In this document: positions 25,524 to 34,978 of the stretch, piece after piece
Layout: each line of letters starts with the position of its first letter
Position numbering within the stretch: position 1 is the stretch's first letter
Assembly: GCA_035648055.1 (NCBI GenBank)
Contig: DASRMF010000060.1
Coordinates: 1 to 64,000, forward strand
DNA length: 64,000 nucleotides
Source of the DNA: Sediminicultor sp035648055
GTDB taxonomy: Bacteria > Atribacterota > Phoenicimicrobiia > Phoenicimicrobiales > Phoenicimicrobiaceae
Reading direction: 5' to 3'
Program-made: the position numbers and the translations under genes
The notes under the pieces: model-generated
The model's database searches: none
What the model saw: only the letters and a program-made list of their open reading frames with translations
Told to the model about the DNA's origin: nothing

Positions 25524-25614
25524 ATTTAAACACTCCTCCTTTTTTTCTTTTTTTGAGGAACAAATTCTCTTTTTCGAAATAAATTACCATTTAAATTCCA
25601 AGTGCTCTCTTAAA

Positions 25615-27717
25615 TTATGATTTATCCTCTTTTTTAAATTCTTTATAATCACAATCGGAATTACTGCACTTGAAATAAAGTCCGTTTTTCTTATTATTAC
25701 TTATTACTAAAATGGAGTTACATTGTGGGCATCTTTTATTAATCGGCTTATTCCAGGTTACAAAAGTACATTTAGGGTAAAGGCTGCACCCATAGAACAC
25801 CCTCCCCTTTTTGGTCTTTTTTCTAATAATCTCACCCGAACAGCCCTCCTCGGGACAGGAGATACCAATTTTATCTAAAAAAGGTTTTGTATTTTTACAT
25901 TTTGGGAATCCCGAACAAGCTAAAAATTTACCGAAACGTCCATTTTTTATTAACATTTTACTGCTACATTTATCACATATTTCATCGCTGAATATTTTTG
26001 GCATTTCAATTTTTTGCGCCTGACTTCCTTTTTCCAAATCCTTGGAAAATGCCTTGTAAAATTTATCTAAGACATTTTCCCACTTTTTTTTATCAGATTC
26101 GACTTCGTCGAGCTGCTTTTCCATTTTTGCAGTAAAGGCAACATTTACAATATCGGAAAAATATTGAACTAAAAAAGAGTTTACCGTAATTCCTAATTCT
26201 GTAGGTCTAAATTTTTTATCAACTTTTTCCACATATGTTCGATATTGCAAGGTGCTTATAGTCGGTACGTATGTACTGGGTCGCCCTATTCCTTCTTTTT
26301 CTAATCTTTTTACCAGGCTGGCTTCTGTGTATCTCGGAGAAGGTTTGGTAAAAGATTGATTTTCCTTAATTTTTAACAACTTAAGCTTATCTTTTTCTTT
26401 AAGATTAGGGATTTTATCTAAATCCTTATTGTTTTGGTCATAGAGAACCATATATCCCTTAAACAGTGTCTTAGAGCCGGAAGTTCTAAAAATATACCTT
26501 CCTGATTTTATATCTATAGTAATTTTTTCCAGATAAGCAGCTTTCATTCTGCTCGCTACAAATCTTTGCCAGATTAAATTATATAATTTATATTGGTCAT
26601 TAGTTAAATATTTTCTAATTGATTCCGGGAGATTAAATACATAGGTAGGCCTGATGGATTCATGAGCATCTTGAATCTTTACATTTTTTATTTTATTTTT
26701 TCCTATTTTTAAATTTTGAGATAATTCAGCAAAATCTTTACCGTAATGTTCTTCAATATATTTTTTCGCTTCACTCTTTGCTTCGTCTGATACTCTTACT
26801 GAGTCCGTACGCATATAGGTAATTAAACCGATATTTCCTTTATTGCCTAAGGTGATACCCTCGTATAATTGTTGGGCTATGAACATAGTTTTTTTAATGG
26901 GAAAATTTAATTTATTATATGCATCTTGCTGTAAAGTACTGGTAGTAAACGATGGTTGCGGATTTTTCGATTCTTTCTTTTTGTTTATACTTTTAACATA
27001 GATTTCCTGATTTTTTACTTCTTCACAAATTGTTGCGGCTTCTTCTTTAGTATTAATAGTTGCTTTTTTAGAATTTATGGAGAAAAGTTTTGCCTCAAAA
27101 GGTTCTGCCTTTTCATCTTCTATTTTTCTAAACAAAGCATTTATTGTCCAGTATTCTTCTATTTTAAATTTAGTTATTTCTTCTTCTCTTTCGCATATTA
27201 AGCGTAATGTTACAGATTGCACTCTTCCTGCACTTAGTTTTTTTCCAATCTTTTTCCATAACAATGGACTAATCTTATAACCAACTAATCTATCTAATAA
27301 TCTCCTGGCTTTTTGGGAGTTAACCATATTAAGGTTAATCTCCCTTGGATTTTTAATGGACTGAGATACGGCTTTTTCAGTTATTTCATTAAAACTAACT
27401 CTGCTTTTTGCATCCTTAATATTTAATTTTTGAGCAATATGCCAGGCAATTGCTTCACCTTCTCTATCCGGATCAGTAGCTAAAAATACTTTTTCTTTAC
27501 CTTTAATGCTTTCTTGTAATTCTTTCAATGCCTTTCTTTGTTTAGGAATAACCACATATTCCGGCTTAAAGTTATTTTCAATATCTATCCCTAATTTTGT
27601 TTTAGGCAAATCTATTAAATGACCCTTGCTTGATTTGATGGTATAATCCTTACCCAATATTTTTTTTAATGTTTTTTCTTTGGTTGGTGATTCAACTATC
27701 ACCAGATATTTTGCCAT
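25615..27717 (-). CDS. topA: DNA topoisomerase I
   Basis: Type IA enzyme that relaxes negative supercoils, 700 residues. The Toprim domain opens with YLVIVESPTKEKTLKKILG and includes FLATDPDREGEAIAWH; the active-site tyrosine lies in NIGLITYMRTDSVR. Three C-terminal four-cysteine zinc ribbons are visible (about residues 590-695), as in Bacillus and E. coli TopA. It is followed by xerC after about 90 bases. Confidence 0.97.
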   Translation of the reverse strand: MAKYLVIVESPTKEKTLKKILGKDYTIKSSKGHLIDLPKTKLGIDIENNFKPEYVVIPKQRKALKELQESIKGKEKVFLATDPDREGEAIAWHIAQKLNIKDAKSRVSFNEITEKAVSQSIKNPREINLNMVNSQKARRLLDRLVGYKISPLLWKKIGKKLSAGRVQSVTLRLICEREEEITKFKIEEYWTINALFRKIEDEKAEPFEAKLFSINSKKATINTKEEAATICEEVKNQEIYVKSINKKKESKNPQPSFTTSTLQQDAYNKLNFPIKKTMFIAQQLYEGITLGNKGNIGLITYMRTDSVRVSDEAKSEAKKYIEEHYGKDFAELSQNLKIGKNKIKNVKIQDAHESIRPTYVFNLPESIRKYLTNDQYKLYNLIWQRFVASRMKAAYLEKITIDIKSGRYIFRTSGSKTLFKGYMVLYDQNNKDLDKIPNLKEKDKLKLLKIKENQSFTKPSPRYTEASLVKRLEKEGIGRPSTYVPTISTLQYRTYVEKVDKKFRPTELGITVNSFLVQYFSDIVNVAFTAKMEKQLDEVESDKKKWENVLDKFYKAFSKDLEKGSQAQKIEMPKIFSDEICDKCSSKMLIKNGRFGKFLACSGFPKCKNTKPFLDKIGISCPEEGCSGEIIRKKTKKGRVFYGCSLYPKCTFVTWNKPINKRCPQCNSILVISNNKKNGLYFKCSNSDCDYKEFKKEDKS

Positions 27718-27745
27718 TTTTTATTCCTTGTAAACCTTTTTGTTA

Positions 27746-28852
27746 TTATTTTCTTTTCAATCGGTTAAAAATATCTTGCGGCCACGAAGGTAATATTATT
27801 GCACCATAAGGGCAATGTTCTTCACAGCAAAAGCAAGAAATGCATTTCTTTCTATCCGCTTCGGGATATTTATCGGATAAATTCATTGCAGAAACAGGGC
27901 AAACTTCAATACATTTTTTGCATATTTTACATTTATTATGATTTACTATCGGCTTAACTGACGCTAAATTAAATATATGGGGGACCGCTGTTTTTCTTAT
28001 TCTTTGTAAAATACCATTATTTGGTGTCTTAAACCCCGGAATTACTTCTAATTCTCCATCAATAATTATGTTGGAGATATCTGTCTCCCCTAAATTTCTT
28101 TCTTTGGCAACCTGTAATAGCTCAATTGTAGCAGGCTTAAGCCCCATCATGGCAGCCATAACAGAATCAAGAGAAATGCCATCATCGCTGCTTAATATTT
28201 TATTTATAACTCGTATTTTCCCATTAGTAGGTCCGACACCTTCCATACCGGTTATAGCATCCATGATATTTAAATCAGGAATTCTTATCTGATAAATATC
28301 TACTAAAAGTTCAGCAAATCCTTTAATGGAGCGACCATAGGTATGTAATTTTGCCTTCTTTCCTCCCGGAATAATACCGAACATGTTTTTTATGGCACCG
28401 GTAATAGTAGTTAAACTGTGAGTTTTAAATTTTGGAACATTAATAACATAATCTGCTTCTATAACTATTTTTGAAATAAATAATTCTTCAATAAATTTTG
28501 ACTCTACCTTTACCTCGACTACTTCCCTGGCAATATTTCTGTAGCAGCCGTCAGAAGCATCTAATATTCCGGTAATTTTTGCTATTTTTAAGGGGTCAAA
28601 GTGAATACTCCCGGAATTATCTCCCACTATTATTTCTTTAGATCCACACTTTTTTAATTCCTGCACAATTGCAGATATTACTCTTGGTTCAGTAGTCACC
28701 CCTCTCTCCGGAGGGAATGGTCCTAATAGATTTGGCTTTACTAAGACTTTTTTATCTTTTACTTTATCCCTTACCCCAAATATCTCAAAAACATTTTTTA
28801 TTATTTCGGATATTTCATTATTTTGTGTATCACTGATTATGACTTTGGACAT
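27746..28852 (-). CDS. DUF362 protein with C-terminal 2[4Fe-4S] domain
   Basis: 368 residues. The first ~290 residues are a DUF362 domain, with KVLVKPNLLGPFPPERGVTT near the start, IVGDNSG and INVPKFKTHSLTTITGAIKNMFG. The tail has two ferredoxin motifs, CKICKKCIEVCP and CISCFCCEEHCP, for two [4Fe-4S] clusters. Such proteins are common in anaerobes; the function is not firmly known, and a redox or iron-sulfur-linked role is inferred from the clusters. It sits 10 bases after plsY and 28 bases before topA, so it is in the der-plsY-topA run. Confidence 0.88.
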   Translation of the reverse strand: MSKVIISDTQNNEISEIIKNVFEIFGVRDKVKDKKVLVKPNLLGPFPPERGVTTEPRVISAIVQELKKCGSKEIIVGDNSGSIHFDPLKIAKITGILDASDGCYRNIAREVVEVKVESKFIEELFISKIVIEADYVINVPKFKTHSLTTITGAIKNMFGIIPGGKKAKLHTYGRSIKGFAELLVDIYQIRIPDLNIMDAITGMEGVGPTNGKIRVINKILSSDDGISLDSVMAAMMGLKPATIELLQVAKERNLGETDISNIIIDGELEVIPGFKTPNNGILQRIRKTAVPHIFNLASVKPIVNHNKCKICKKCIEVCPVSAMNLSDKYPEADRKKCISCFCCEEHCPYGAIILPSWPQDIFNRLKRK

Positions 28853-28862
28853 ATTTTCTCTT

Positions 28863-29474
28863 TCAACTTTGTTTTTTAATTTCGACTTTTTCTCCGATTT
28901 TTCTTTCTTTCTTGGATTTTAATCTTTTAATATTCCCTTTATGTTTAAAAATACCGATAATCAAAATTATCGCACTAAATACAATATACTCATAAGGCTG
29001 CTTAAACAAAATTGTAAAAATTAAAATTGAAATTAGCGCACAAATAGATGATAAGGAGGCATATTTTGAAGTTATTAAAACAACCCCCCAGACCGTTACT
29101 GCTAAAATTGATATCGTTGGATTAAGAGCAAGTACAACTCCAAACGTAGTAGCTATCCCTTTCCCGCCCTTAAAACCGAGAAATAAAGACCAGTCATGGC
29201 CACATATAACTGCTAACCCTGCAATAGCCAATATTAATGAACTATCAATATTAAAATATTTTACTAAATAGATAGATAAAATACCCTTGCCGACATCACC
29301 AATTATTACTAAAGAAGCTAACAGAGGCCCCAATGTCCTAAGAACGTTGCTTGCCCCTATATTTCCACTTCCGAATTCTCTTATATCTACTTTCTTAAAT
29401 AATTTACCCATAATATAACCAAAAGGTAGGGAACCCAAAAGATAACAGATCGTAATAATTAAAACAATCTTCAT
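28863..29474 (-). CDS. plsY: Acyl-phosphate:glycerol-3-phosphate acyltransferase
   Basis: Uses acyl phosphate made by PlsX to acylate glycerol 3-phosphate, the first step of membrane lipid synthesis. The 203 residues form about five membrane helices; family motifs LLGSLPFGYIMGK, FGSGNIGASNVLRTLG and GFKGGKGIATTFG are intact. The C terminus has a longer charged tail. It starts one base after der. Confidence 0.95.
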   Translation of the reverse strand: MKIVLIITICYLLGSLPFGYIMGKLFKKVDIREFGSGNIGASNVLRTLGPLLASLVIIGDVGKGILSIYLVKYFNIDSSLILAIAGLAVICGHDWSLFLGFKGGKGIATTFGVVLALNPTISILAVTVWGVVLITSKYASLSSICALISILIFTILFKQPYEYIVFSAIILIIGIFKHKGNIKRLKSKKERKIGEKVEIKKQS

Positions 29475-29475
29475 A

Positions 29476-30801
29476 CTATTTCCTTCCTTCCTTTTTTTTC
29501 GCTAAGTTAATGATTACAGGCGAACCTTCAAACCCAAATGTTTCATAAAATTTATTTTCTAAATATCTCTGGTAAGAAGCATACATTAATTTAGGATTAT
29601 TTACAAACAATAGAAATTTAGGAGGTCTTATCCCCATTTGAGTAGCATATTTAATTTTTAATGTATTCCCTCTTACATATTTTGGGGTATTTTTAAAAAT
29701 AACTTCTTTTATAAAAGCATTCAATGCCGGAGTAGGGATTTTTTTACTATATTGTAAGGAAACTTCTTTAATTTTTGAAATAATTTTATCAATATTGTAA
29801 CCTGTTATAGCAGAAGTCATTATCACTGGAGGGTTTTTCATAAAAGACAATTCATATCTTATCTCATCAATAAACAATTCTTTATCTATATTATCTTTAA
29901 TTAAATCGAATTTATTTAATATTATTATACAGGCTTTTCTTTCATTTTGGATAAAATTTGCCATTTTTTTATCTTGCATACTTACTCCTTGAGTAGCGTC
30001 CAATATCAATAACACTATATCTGAATTATGTACCGCTTCAAAGGTTCTTAACGTACTGTAATATTCAACATCCTCTTTCGGTTTCGCCTTGCCTCTCAAG
30101 CCTGCGGTATCGATAAATATTAACTTTAGTAAATCATGTTTAAAAATTATTTCAATAGCATCTCTGGTGGTGCCTGGTTGTTCGCTGACTATAATTCTAT
30201 CTTCTCCTAAAATACGATTTAACAAACTTGATTTTCCTACATTGGGTTTTCCAATAATTGATATTTTTATAATGTCCTCTTCTTCTTCCGGTTCTGCTTC
30301 TGCTTCTGGAATACAGGATACTATTTTATCTAATAAATCATCAACCTTTAACCCGTGTTCTGCTGAAATAATATAGGGATCTCCGAATCCCAATTCGTAA
30401 AATTCATATAATTTTAAGTCACTTCCCGTTACATCTCCCTTGTTAGCTACCAGGATACTTGTTTTATTTTTTTCTCTAATTGCTTTAGCCACCTTAAAAT
30501 CATCCGGATTTATTCCCTCTTTGATATCGACCAATAATATAATTAAGTCTGCTTCTTCAATAGCCAATTTAGTCTGAAGAGTTATTTTTTTTTGCATTTC
30601 TTCTTTTTTTATAAAATCCACGCCTCCGGTATCTACCAGAATAAATTGCTTTCCTTTCCATTTACATTCTGCATATATCCTATCTCTGGTAATTCCGGGT
30701 TCGTTCTCAACAATAGCGGTTCTTTTTTTAGTGATTCTATTAAATAGGGTCGATTTCCCCACATTTATCCTTCCGACAATAGCAACAACAGGTTTTCTCA
30801 A
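29476..30801 (-). CDS. der: Ribosome assembly GTPase Der (EngA)
   Basis: Double-GTPase needed for 50S assembly, about 441 residues. The first G domain has GRINVGKS (Ile in place of the usual Pro), DTGG and NKGD; the second has GKPNVGKS, DTAGLRG and NKFD; a KH-like domain closes the protein. An in-frame ATG at 30831 exists, but the TTG at 30801 is preceded by AGGAG at correct spacing and gives the standard RKPVVAIVG start. A short heptamer repeat lies just upstream. Confidence 0.95.
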   Translation of the reverse strand: MRKPVVAIVGRINVGKSTLFNRITKKRTAIVENEPGITRDRIYAECKWKGKQFILVDTGGVDFIKKEEMQKKITLQTKLAIEEADLIILLVDIKEGINPDDFKVAKAIREKNKTSILVANKGDVTGSDLKLYEFYELGFGDPYIISAEHGLKVDDLLDKIVSCIPEAEAEPEEEEDIIKISIIGKPNVGKSSLLNRILGEDRIIVSEQPGTTRDAIEIIFKHDLLKLIFIDTAGLRGKAKPKEDVEYYSTLRTFEAVHNSDIVLLILDATQGVSMQDKKMANFIQNERKACIIILNKFDLIKDNIDKELFIDEIRYELSFMKNPPVIMTSAITGYNIDKIISKIKEVSLQYSKKIPTPALNAFIKEVIFKNTPKYVRGNTLKIKYATQMGIRPPKFLLFVNNPKLMYASYQRYLENKFYETFGFEGSPVIINLAKKKEGRK

Positions 30802-30831
30802 AATATAACTCCTAACTTTTATAAAATACAA

Positions 30832-30851
30832 AGTAATAAGTAATGAGCTTA
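30832..30851. repeat. Short 7-bp repeat (AGTAATA, AGTAATG)
   Basis: Two clear heptamers and a degenerate third in the der-rpe gap; same GTAAT-core family as the longer arrays near 33.2 and 58.9 kb. Confidence 0.6.
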
Positions 30852-30874
30852 AATTTTCTAAATCGTAAAAGCAG

Positions 30875-31534
30875 TTATTTATTCATAATATTTTTTATTT
30901 TCCTTATGGTCATTTCAGGATTTGCACTTTTAGATATGATTTGACCAGCCACAATTACTTCTGCTCCGGCTTTGATTACCTTAGAAATATTATCTAAATT
31001 TATTCCGCCATCAACTTCTAAACTTATCAATTTTTTTTGATTATCTATTATTTTTCTCGCCCTTCCTATTTTAGTAATCATCTCCGGTATAAATTTTTGC
31101 CCGCCAAAACCCGGATTAACGGTCATTAATAATAATATATCTATTTTATTAATTAAATATTCAATAACACTTAAAGTTGTTGCCGGGTTTAGAGCAATGC
31201 CGGATTTTACACCAGCATCATTGATAGTTTGGATAAGTTTGTCAAGGTGTTTAGATGTTTCGTAATGTACAACTATAATATCTCCACCCGCATCAATAAA
31301 TGATTTAATCTGATTCTCCGGTTTTTCTACCATCAGATGAACTTCCAAAGGAAGAGATGTTATGCTTTTTATTGATTCTACTATCCTGGGGCCAAAAGAA
31401 ATATTCGGTACAAAATTTCCATCCATAATGTCTAAGTGAAGTAAGTCTGCCCCTCCGTTTTCTATTTTTTTTAATTCTCTTTCCAAATGGGCAAAATCTA
31501 CATCCAAAATTGAGGGAGCTAATTTTATTGTCAT
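30875..31534 (-). CDS. rpe: Ribulose-phosphate 3-epimerase
   Basis: Interconverts ribulose 5-phosphate and xylulose 5-phosphate in the pentose phosphate route. The 219-residue TIM barrel has the expected LAPSILDVDF start, HLDIMDGNFVPNISFGP (metal-binding His and Asp), MTVNPGFGGQKF and EVDGGI. It is transcribed with der downstream and comM upstream, about 60 bases from each. Confidence 0.96.
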   Translation of the reverse strand: MTIKLAPSILDVDFAHLERELKKIENGGADLLHLDIMDGNFVPNISFGPRIVESIKSITSLPLEVHLMVEKPENQIKSFIDAGGDIIVVHYETSKHLDKLIQTINDAGVKSGIALNPATTLSVIEYLINKIDILLLMTVNPGFGGQKFIPEMITKIGRARKIIDNQKKLISLEVDGGINLDNISKVIKAGAEVIVAGQIISKSANPEMTIRKIKNIMNK

Positions 31535-31592
31535 AATTACAACACCACCTATTTATATAAATAATTGTACATTCTAAAAACCTTTGTCATCA

Positions 31593-33128
31593 CTAATACA
31601 GCCATAATTTACGATCAAGACTTCTATATTGAATAGCTTCGGATAAATGAGAAATCTCTATCTTCTCAGATAGTTCTAAATCAGCTATGGTTCGGGCTAC
31701 TTTTAGTATACGGTCATAAGCACGGGTACTCAAATTTAACTTTTCCATAGCCTTGTAAAGTAAATTTTTAGCATTATCATCGATATTGCAATATTTTTTA
31801 ATCTGTTTTTTGGTCATTTGGGCATTACAAAAAATACCATCTTCATTATATCTTTCCCTTTGTATTTTTCTTGCATCTTCCACTCTTTCTCTTATGGTAT
31901 AAGAGTTTTCCTCAGAATCTTTCTCCATAACTTCTCTACAATTTACCCGAGGGACTTCAATGTGAATGTCAATTCGATCTAAAAATGGTCCCGATATCTT
32001 TGAACGGTATTTAACGATTTGAGATGAACTACAGGTGCAAACTTTAACCGGATCACCGTAAAAACCGCAAGGACAAGGATTTAGTGACGCTATCAGCATA
32101 AAAGAAGAGGTGTAGCTAACAGAACTTAGAGAACGTGAAATAGTGACTATCCCATCTTCCAGAGGCTGACGTAGAGATGCTAAAGCACTTCGGGAAAATT
32201 CCGGTAATTCGTCTAAAAATAGTACACCATTATGAGCCAGGCTAATTTCTCCCGGTTTGGGCATCCTGCCTCCTCCGATTAATCCAACATTACTTATTGT
32301 ATGATGGGGGGACCTAAACGGTCTCTCCGTAACTAAAGGGACATTCGTTGGAAGCAAATTGGCAATACTATATAATTTGGTAATTTCTATAGATTCTTCC
32401 AGTGTTAAAGAAGGAAGGATGGTTGGAAGTCTACGTGCCAGCATGGTTTTCCCCGAGCCTGGCGGACCAATCATGATAACATTATGGCTTCCAGCCGCAG
32501 CTACTTCTAGGGCCCTTTTGGCATGTTCCTGCCCTTTAACCTCGGCAAAATCTACTTGATTGTTTCTGCTTAGTTTAAAAATTTCCTCTAAATCTACTGA
32601 TACCGGTTCAATGGATACTTTTTTATCTAAGAATTCAATTACTTCGTAAAGCGAACTAACAGGAAACACTTTTAATTCTGTAATTATCCCAGCTTCTTCA
32701 GCATTTGCTTTAGGAACAAGTAATTTATTTTTACTAATATTTTTTGCCATCAAAGCAATGGGAAGCATACCATTTACCGGTTTTATGCTTCCATCTAAAG
32801 ATAATTCACCCATAATCAGATATTCATTTAATAAATCCGGCTTAACTTGCTTACTGGCAACCAAAATTGCCAGAGCAATAGATAGGTCAAAAATGGGTCC
32901 TTCTTTTTTGATATCCGCTGGAGCAAGATTTACCGTAATTCTTTGCATGGGAAATTCGAATTCAGAATTTCTTATGGCAGCCCTAACTCTTTCTCTGGAT
33001 TCCTGAACAGCCGTATCGGGCAATCCTACGATATTAAAAGAAGGCAATCCTGGATGAATATCAACTTCTATTTCTACCATAAAAGCTTCTACTCCGAATA
33101 TAGCCGCACTATACAATTTGGATAACAA
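31593..33128 (-). CDS. comM: YifB/ComM family Mg-chelatase-like ATPase
   Basis: Hexameric AAA+ helicase-like protein that in competent bacteria promotes branch migration during transformation. It has an N-terminal ChlI domain (LPSFNIVGLPDTAVQESRERVRAAI), Walker A GPPGSGKTM, Walker B LFLDELPEF and a C-terminal Mg_chelatase_C segment ending SEAIQYRSLDR. The frame can be extended to 33236, but those 36 residues are encoded by tandem repeats; a TTG at 33128 with AGGTG upstream gives the normal ~510-residue protein. No other competence genes are in the window. Confidence 0.92.
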   Translation of the reverse strand: MLSKLYSAAIFGVEAFMVEIEVDIHPGLPSFNIVGLPDTAVQESRERVRAAIRNSEFEFPMQRITVNLAPADIKKEGPIFDLSIALAILVASKQVKPDLLNEYLIMGELSLDGSIKPVNGMLPIALMAKNISKNKLLVPKANAEEAGIITELKVFPVSSLYEVIEFLDKKVSIEPVSVDLEEIFKLSRNNQVDFAEVKGQEHAKRALEVAAAGSHNVIMIGPPGSGKTMLARRLPTILPSLTLEESIEITKLYSIANLLPTNVPLVTERPFRSPHHTISNVGLIGGGRMPKPGEISLAHNGVLFLDELPEFSRSALASLRQPLEDGIVTISRSLSSVSYTSSFMLIASLNPCPCGFYGDPVKVCTCSSSQIVKYRSKISGPFLDRIDIHIEVPRVNCREVMEKDSEENSYTIRERVEDARKIQRERYNEDGIFCNAQMTKKQIKKYCNIDDNAKNLLYKAMEKLNLSTRAYDRILKVARTIADLELSEKIEISHLSEAIQYRSLDRKLWLY

Positions 33129-33153
33129 AAAAACACCTACTTTTTTAGAGAAT

Positions 33154-33440
33154 AGTATCGAGTATGGATACAGTAACAAGTGATGAGTAATGAGTGATAA
33201 GTAATAAGTTTCGTGTTGCAAGTTTTCGCATTTCATTGATAATTAGTTAATTAGTTAGTTGGTTACCTGGTTAATTGGTTATTAAATCAATGCATAGGAG
33301 TTAACTAACTAATCAAAAAAGGATGTAACGTGTGATAAGTAATCTGTAATAGGTGTTTGTTTTTATAATTTCCGAAATTTAAGCTTATCACTTATTACTG
33401 TATTTTACTATATACTAGATACTAAATACTATATACTTAA
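33154..33440. repeat. Large composite array of 7-bp and 8-bp tandem repeats (comM/yraN gap)
   Basis: The 300-base gap is nearly filled with repeats. At 33172-33206 lie five AGTRAYR heptamers, and at 33246-33285 five GTTA octamers. At 33325-33359 lie five more heptamers (GTAACGT, GTGATAA, GTAATCT, GTAATAG). At 33384-33404 lie CTTATYA heptamers in the opposite sense, and at 33407-33434 four ACTANAT heptamers that run up to the yraN stop. Several blocks match those at 58.9-59.0 kb. Confidence 0.9.
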
Positions 33441-33809
33441 GTTACCATCAAGGTAAAAAGCATCCTTAATATGTTTTATTCTTTTTATATCTTTAAGGTT
33501 AGAGATACTGATCAATATTACATCAAAGCAATAATTATTTTTCCAAAGATTGTATTTAGCCAAATAGCATAAAGCATTTTTAATTATTTTTCGTTGTTTA
33601 TTATAGTTTATTGCTTCTTCAGGATATCCAAACTTATCAGAACGCCTTGTTTTTACCTCCACAAAGACAATATCACCTTTATATTCACTGATAATATCTA
33701 TTTCTCCTAAGAAAGTATGGAAATTCCTCTCTTTTATCTTGTAACCTTTAGTTTCTAAATATTTACAAGCTAAATCTTCGCCGTATTTTCCTATATTTAT
33801 ATTATCCAT
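33429..33809 (-). CDS. yraN: UPF0102/YraN family endonuclease-like protein
   Basis: 126 residues, normal for the family. It has the restriction-endonuclease-like fold motif: GKYGEDLACKYLETKGYKI, then GEIDIISEYKGDIVFVEVKTRRS, where the Glu-Asp and the EVK are the predicted metal site, and a YCFDVILI strand. The cellular role is unproven. It follows rnhB, its common neighbour, and its 3' end is overlapped by a heptamer array. Confidence 0.93.
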   Translation of the reverse strand: MDNINIGKYGEDLACKYLETKGYKIKERNFHTFLGEIDIISEYKGDIVFVEVKTRRSDKFGYPEEAINYNKQRKIIKNALCYLAKYNLWKNNYCFDVILISISNLKDIKRIKHIKDAFYLDGNLSI

Positions 33810-33857
33810 CTTTAATAATCATCTATTTTCGTATTATTAATAATTTTTTATTTCAAC

Positions 33858-34559
33858 CTAAATAATCACTACTCTTTTAAAAGTTTTTCTATGTATCTCT
33901 GATGGGCCGTACTTAATTAGTGCCTTAAGATGCTCTTCCGTCCCATAACCTTTGTTTTTTTTGAAAAGGTACTGTGGGTATTTTTGGTCATATTTAACCA
34001 TAATATTATCTCTATAGACTTTAGCAATTATAGAGGCTGCGGCAATCGAAATACTTCTATCCTCCCCTTTAATCAACGGTATCTGTAGAATATTCAGGTT
34101 AGGAATTTTAAAGCCATCCACTAATAAATAATCAGGTATTTCTTTTAAATCTAAAATAGCTTTTTTCATTGCCAAAAAAGAAGCTTGGGCGATATTTATT
34201 CTATCAATGATTTTAGCTTCTACAATACCAATTCCCACATCTTTTGCACCATTTAAGATAGAATAATATAATTCTGTTCTTTTTTTTGAGGTTAACTTTT
34301 TAGAATCTTTAACATAGGGAATAAACAATCGGCAGGGTAGAATTACTGCGGCGGCCACTACCGGCCCGGACAATGACCCCCTGCCTACCTCATCTATCCC
34401 GGCAACCAAAGAATACCCTTTAATCTTTAATCGATTTTCATAGTTATAGAGATTATAAATTCTTAATCTTTCTTTATATAATTTTTCTATTTTTCTCTGA
34501 TAACTACAAATTATTTTTTTCGTTATTTTTACTTTGCTATCTTTTGCCTTGCATACCAT
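33858..34559 (-). CDS. rnhB: Ribonuclease HII
   Basis: Removes RNA from RNA-DNA hybrids, including single ribonucleotides. The catalytic block GIDEVGRGSLSGPVVAAAVIL is near residue 54, followed by KDSKKLTSKKR and the C-terminal NKGYGTEEHL...GPSEIHRKTF. There is an N-terminal extension of about 45 basic residues, also seen in Bacillus RNase HII, so the 233-residue length is plausible. It begins four bases after rplS without an obvious ribosome-binding site, suggesting coupling. Confidence 0.95.
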   Translation of the reverse strand: MVCKAKDSKVKITKKIICSYQRKIEKLYKERLRIYNLYNYENRLKIKGYSLVAGIDEVGRGSLSGPVVAAAVILPCRLFIPYVKDSKKLTSKKRTELYYSILNGAKDVGIGIVEAKIIDRINIAQASFLAMKKAILDLKEIPDYLLVDGFKIPNLNILQIPLIKGEDRSISIAAASIIAKVYRDNIMVKYDQKYPQYLFKKNKGYGTEEHLKALIKYGPSEIHRKTFKRVVII

Positions 34560-34563
34560 TTAA

Positions 34564-34908
34564 TTATCTTTTTTCTTTAACTTTGCTTCTCTTCCCTACC
34601 CTGTCTCTCAGATAATATAGTTTTGCTCTTCTCGTTCTTCCTTTTTTTAAAACCACTACTTTTGCAATATTTGGTGAATGTAGCTGAAATATTTTTTCTA
34701 CCCCGATACCCTTGGATATTTTTCTTACCATAAATGTTTCCTTGGTTCCACCATGTTTCTTAGCTATAACTATTCCTTTAAAAATCTGTATTCGCTCTCT
34801 GGTACCTTCAATAATTTTTTGATGTACCTCCACTGTATCTCCAGGTACAAATTCGCTATTCTCTTTTTTAGATTGTTCCTCTTCTATTTGTTTAATGTAA
34901 TCTACCAT
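34564..34908 (-). CDS. rplS: 50S ribosomal protein L19
   Basis: Ribosomal protein at the subunit interface. Conserved segments: FVPGDTVEVHQKIIEG, RIQIFKGIVIAKKHGG, IFQLHSPNIAKVVVLKKGRTRRAKLYYLRDRVGK. The ATG at 34917 lies inside the Shine-Dalgarno AGGAAGG, so the second ATG at 34908 is the likely start (114 residues). It follows trmD by about 70 bases, as in Bacillota. Confidence 0.97.
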   Translation of the reverse strand: MVDYIKQIEEEQSKKENSEFVPGDTVEVHQKIIEGTRERIQIFKGIVIAKKHGGTKETFMVRKISKGIGVEKIFQLHSPNIAKVVVLKKGRTRRAKLYYLRDRVGKRSKVKEKR

Positions 34909-34978
34909 AAAAATCATCCTTCCTAATTATTTTTTTTTATTTATAGTGCAGATTATCTGCCTTTTTAATTATTTTACC

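Noticed and set aside
33154..33440. Possible CRISPR array
   Set aside because: Units are contiguous 7- and 8-bp repeats with no 25-40 bp repeat/spacer structure, and no cas genes are present.
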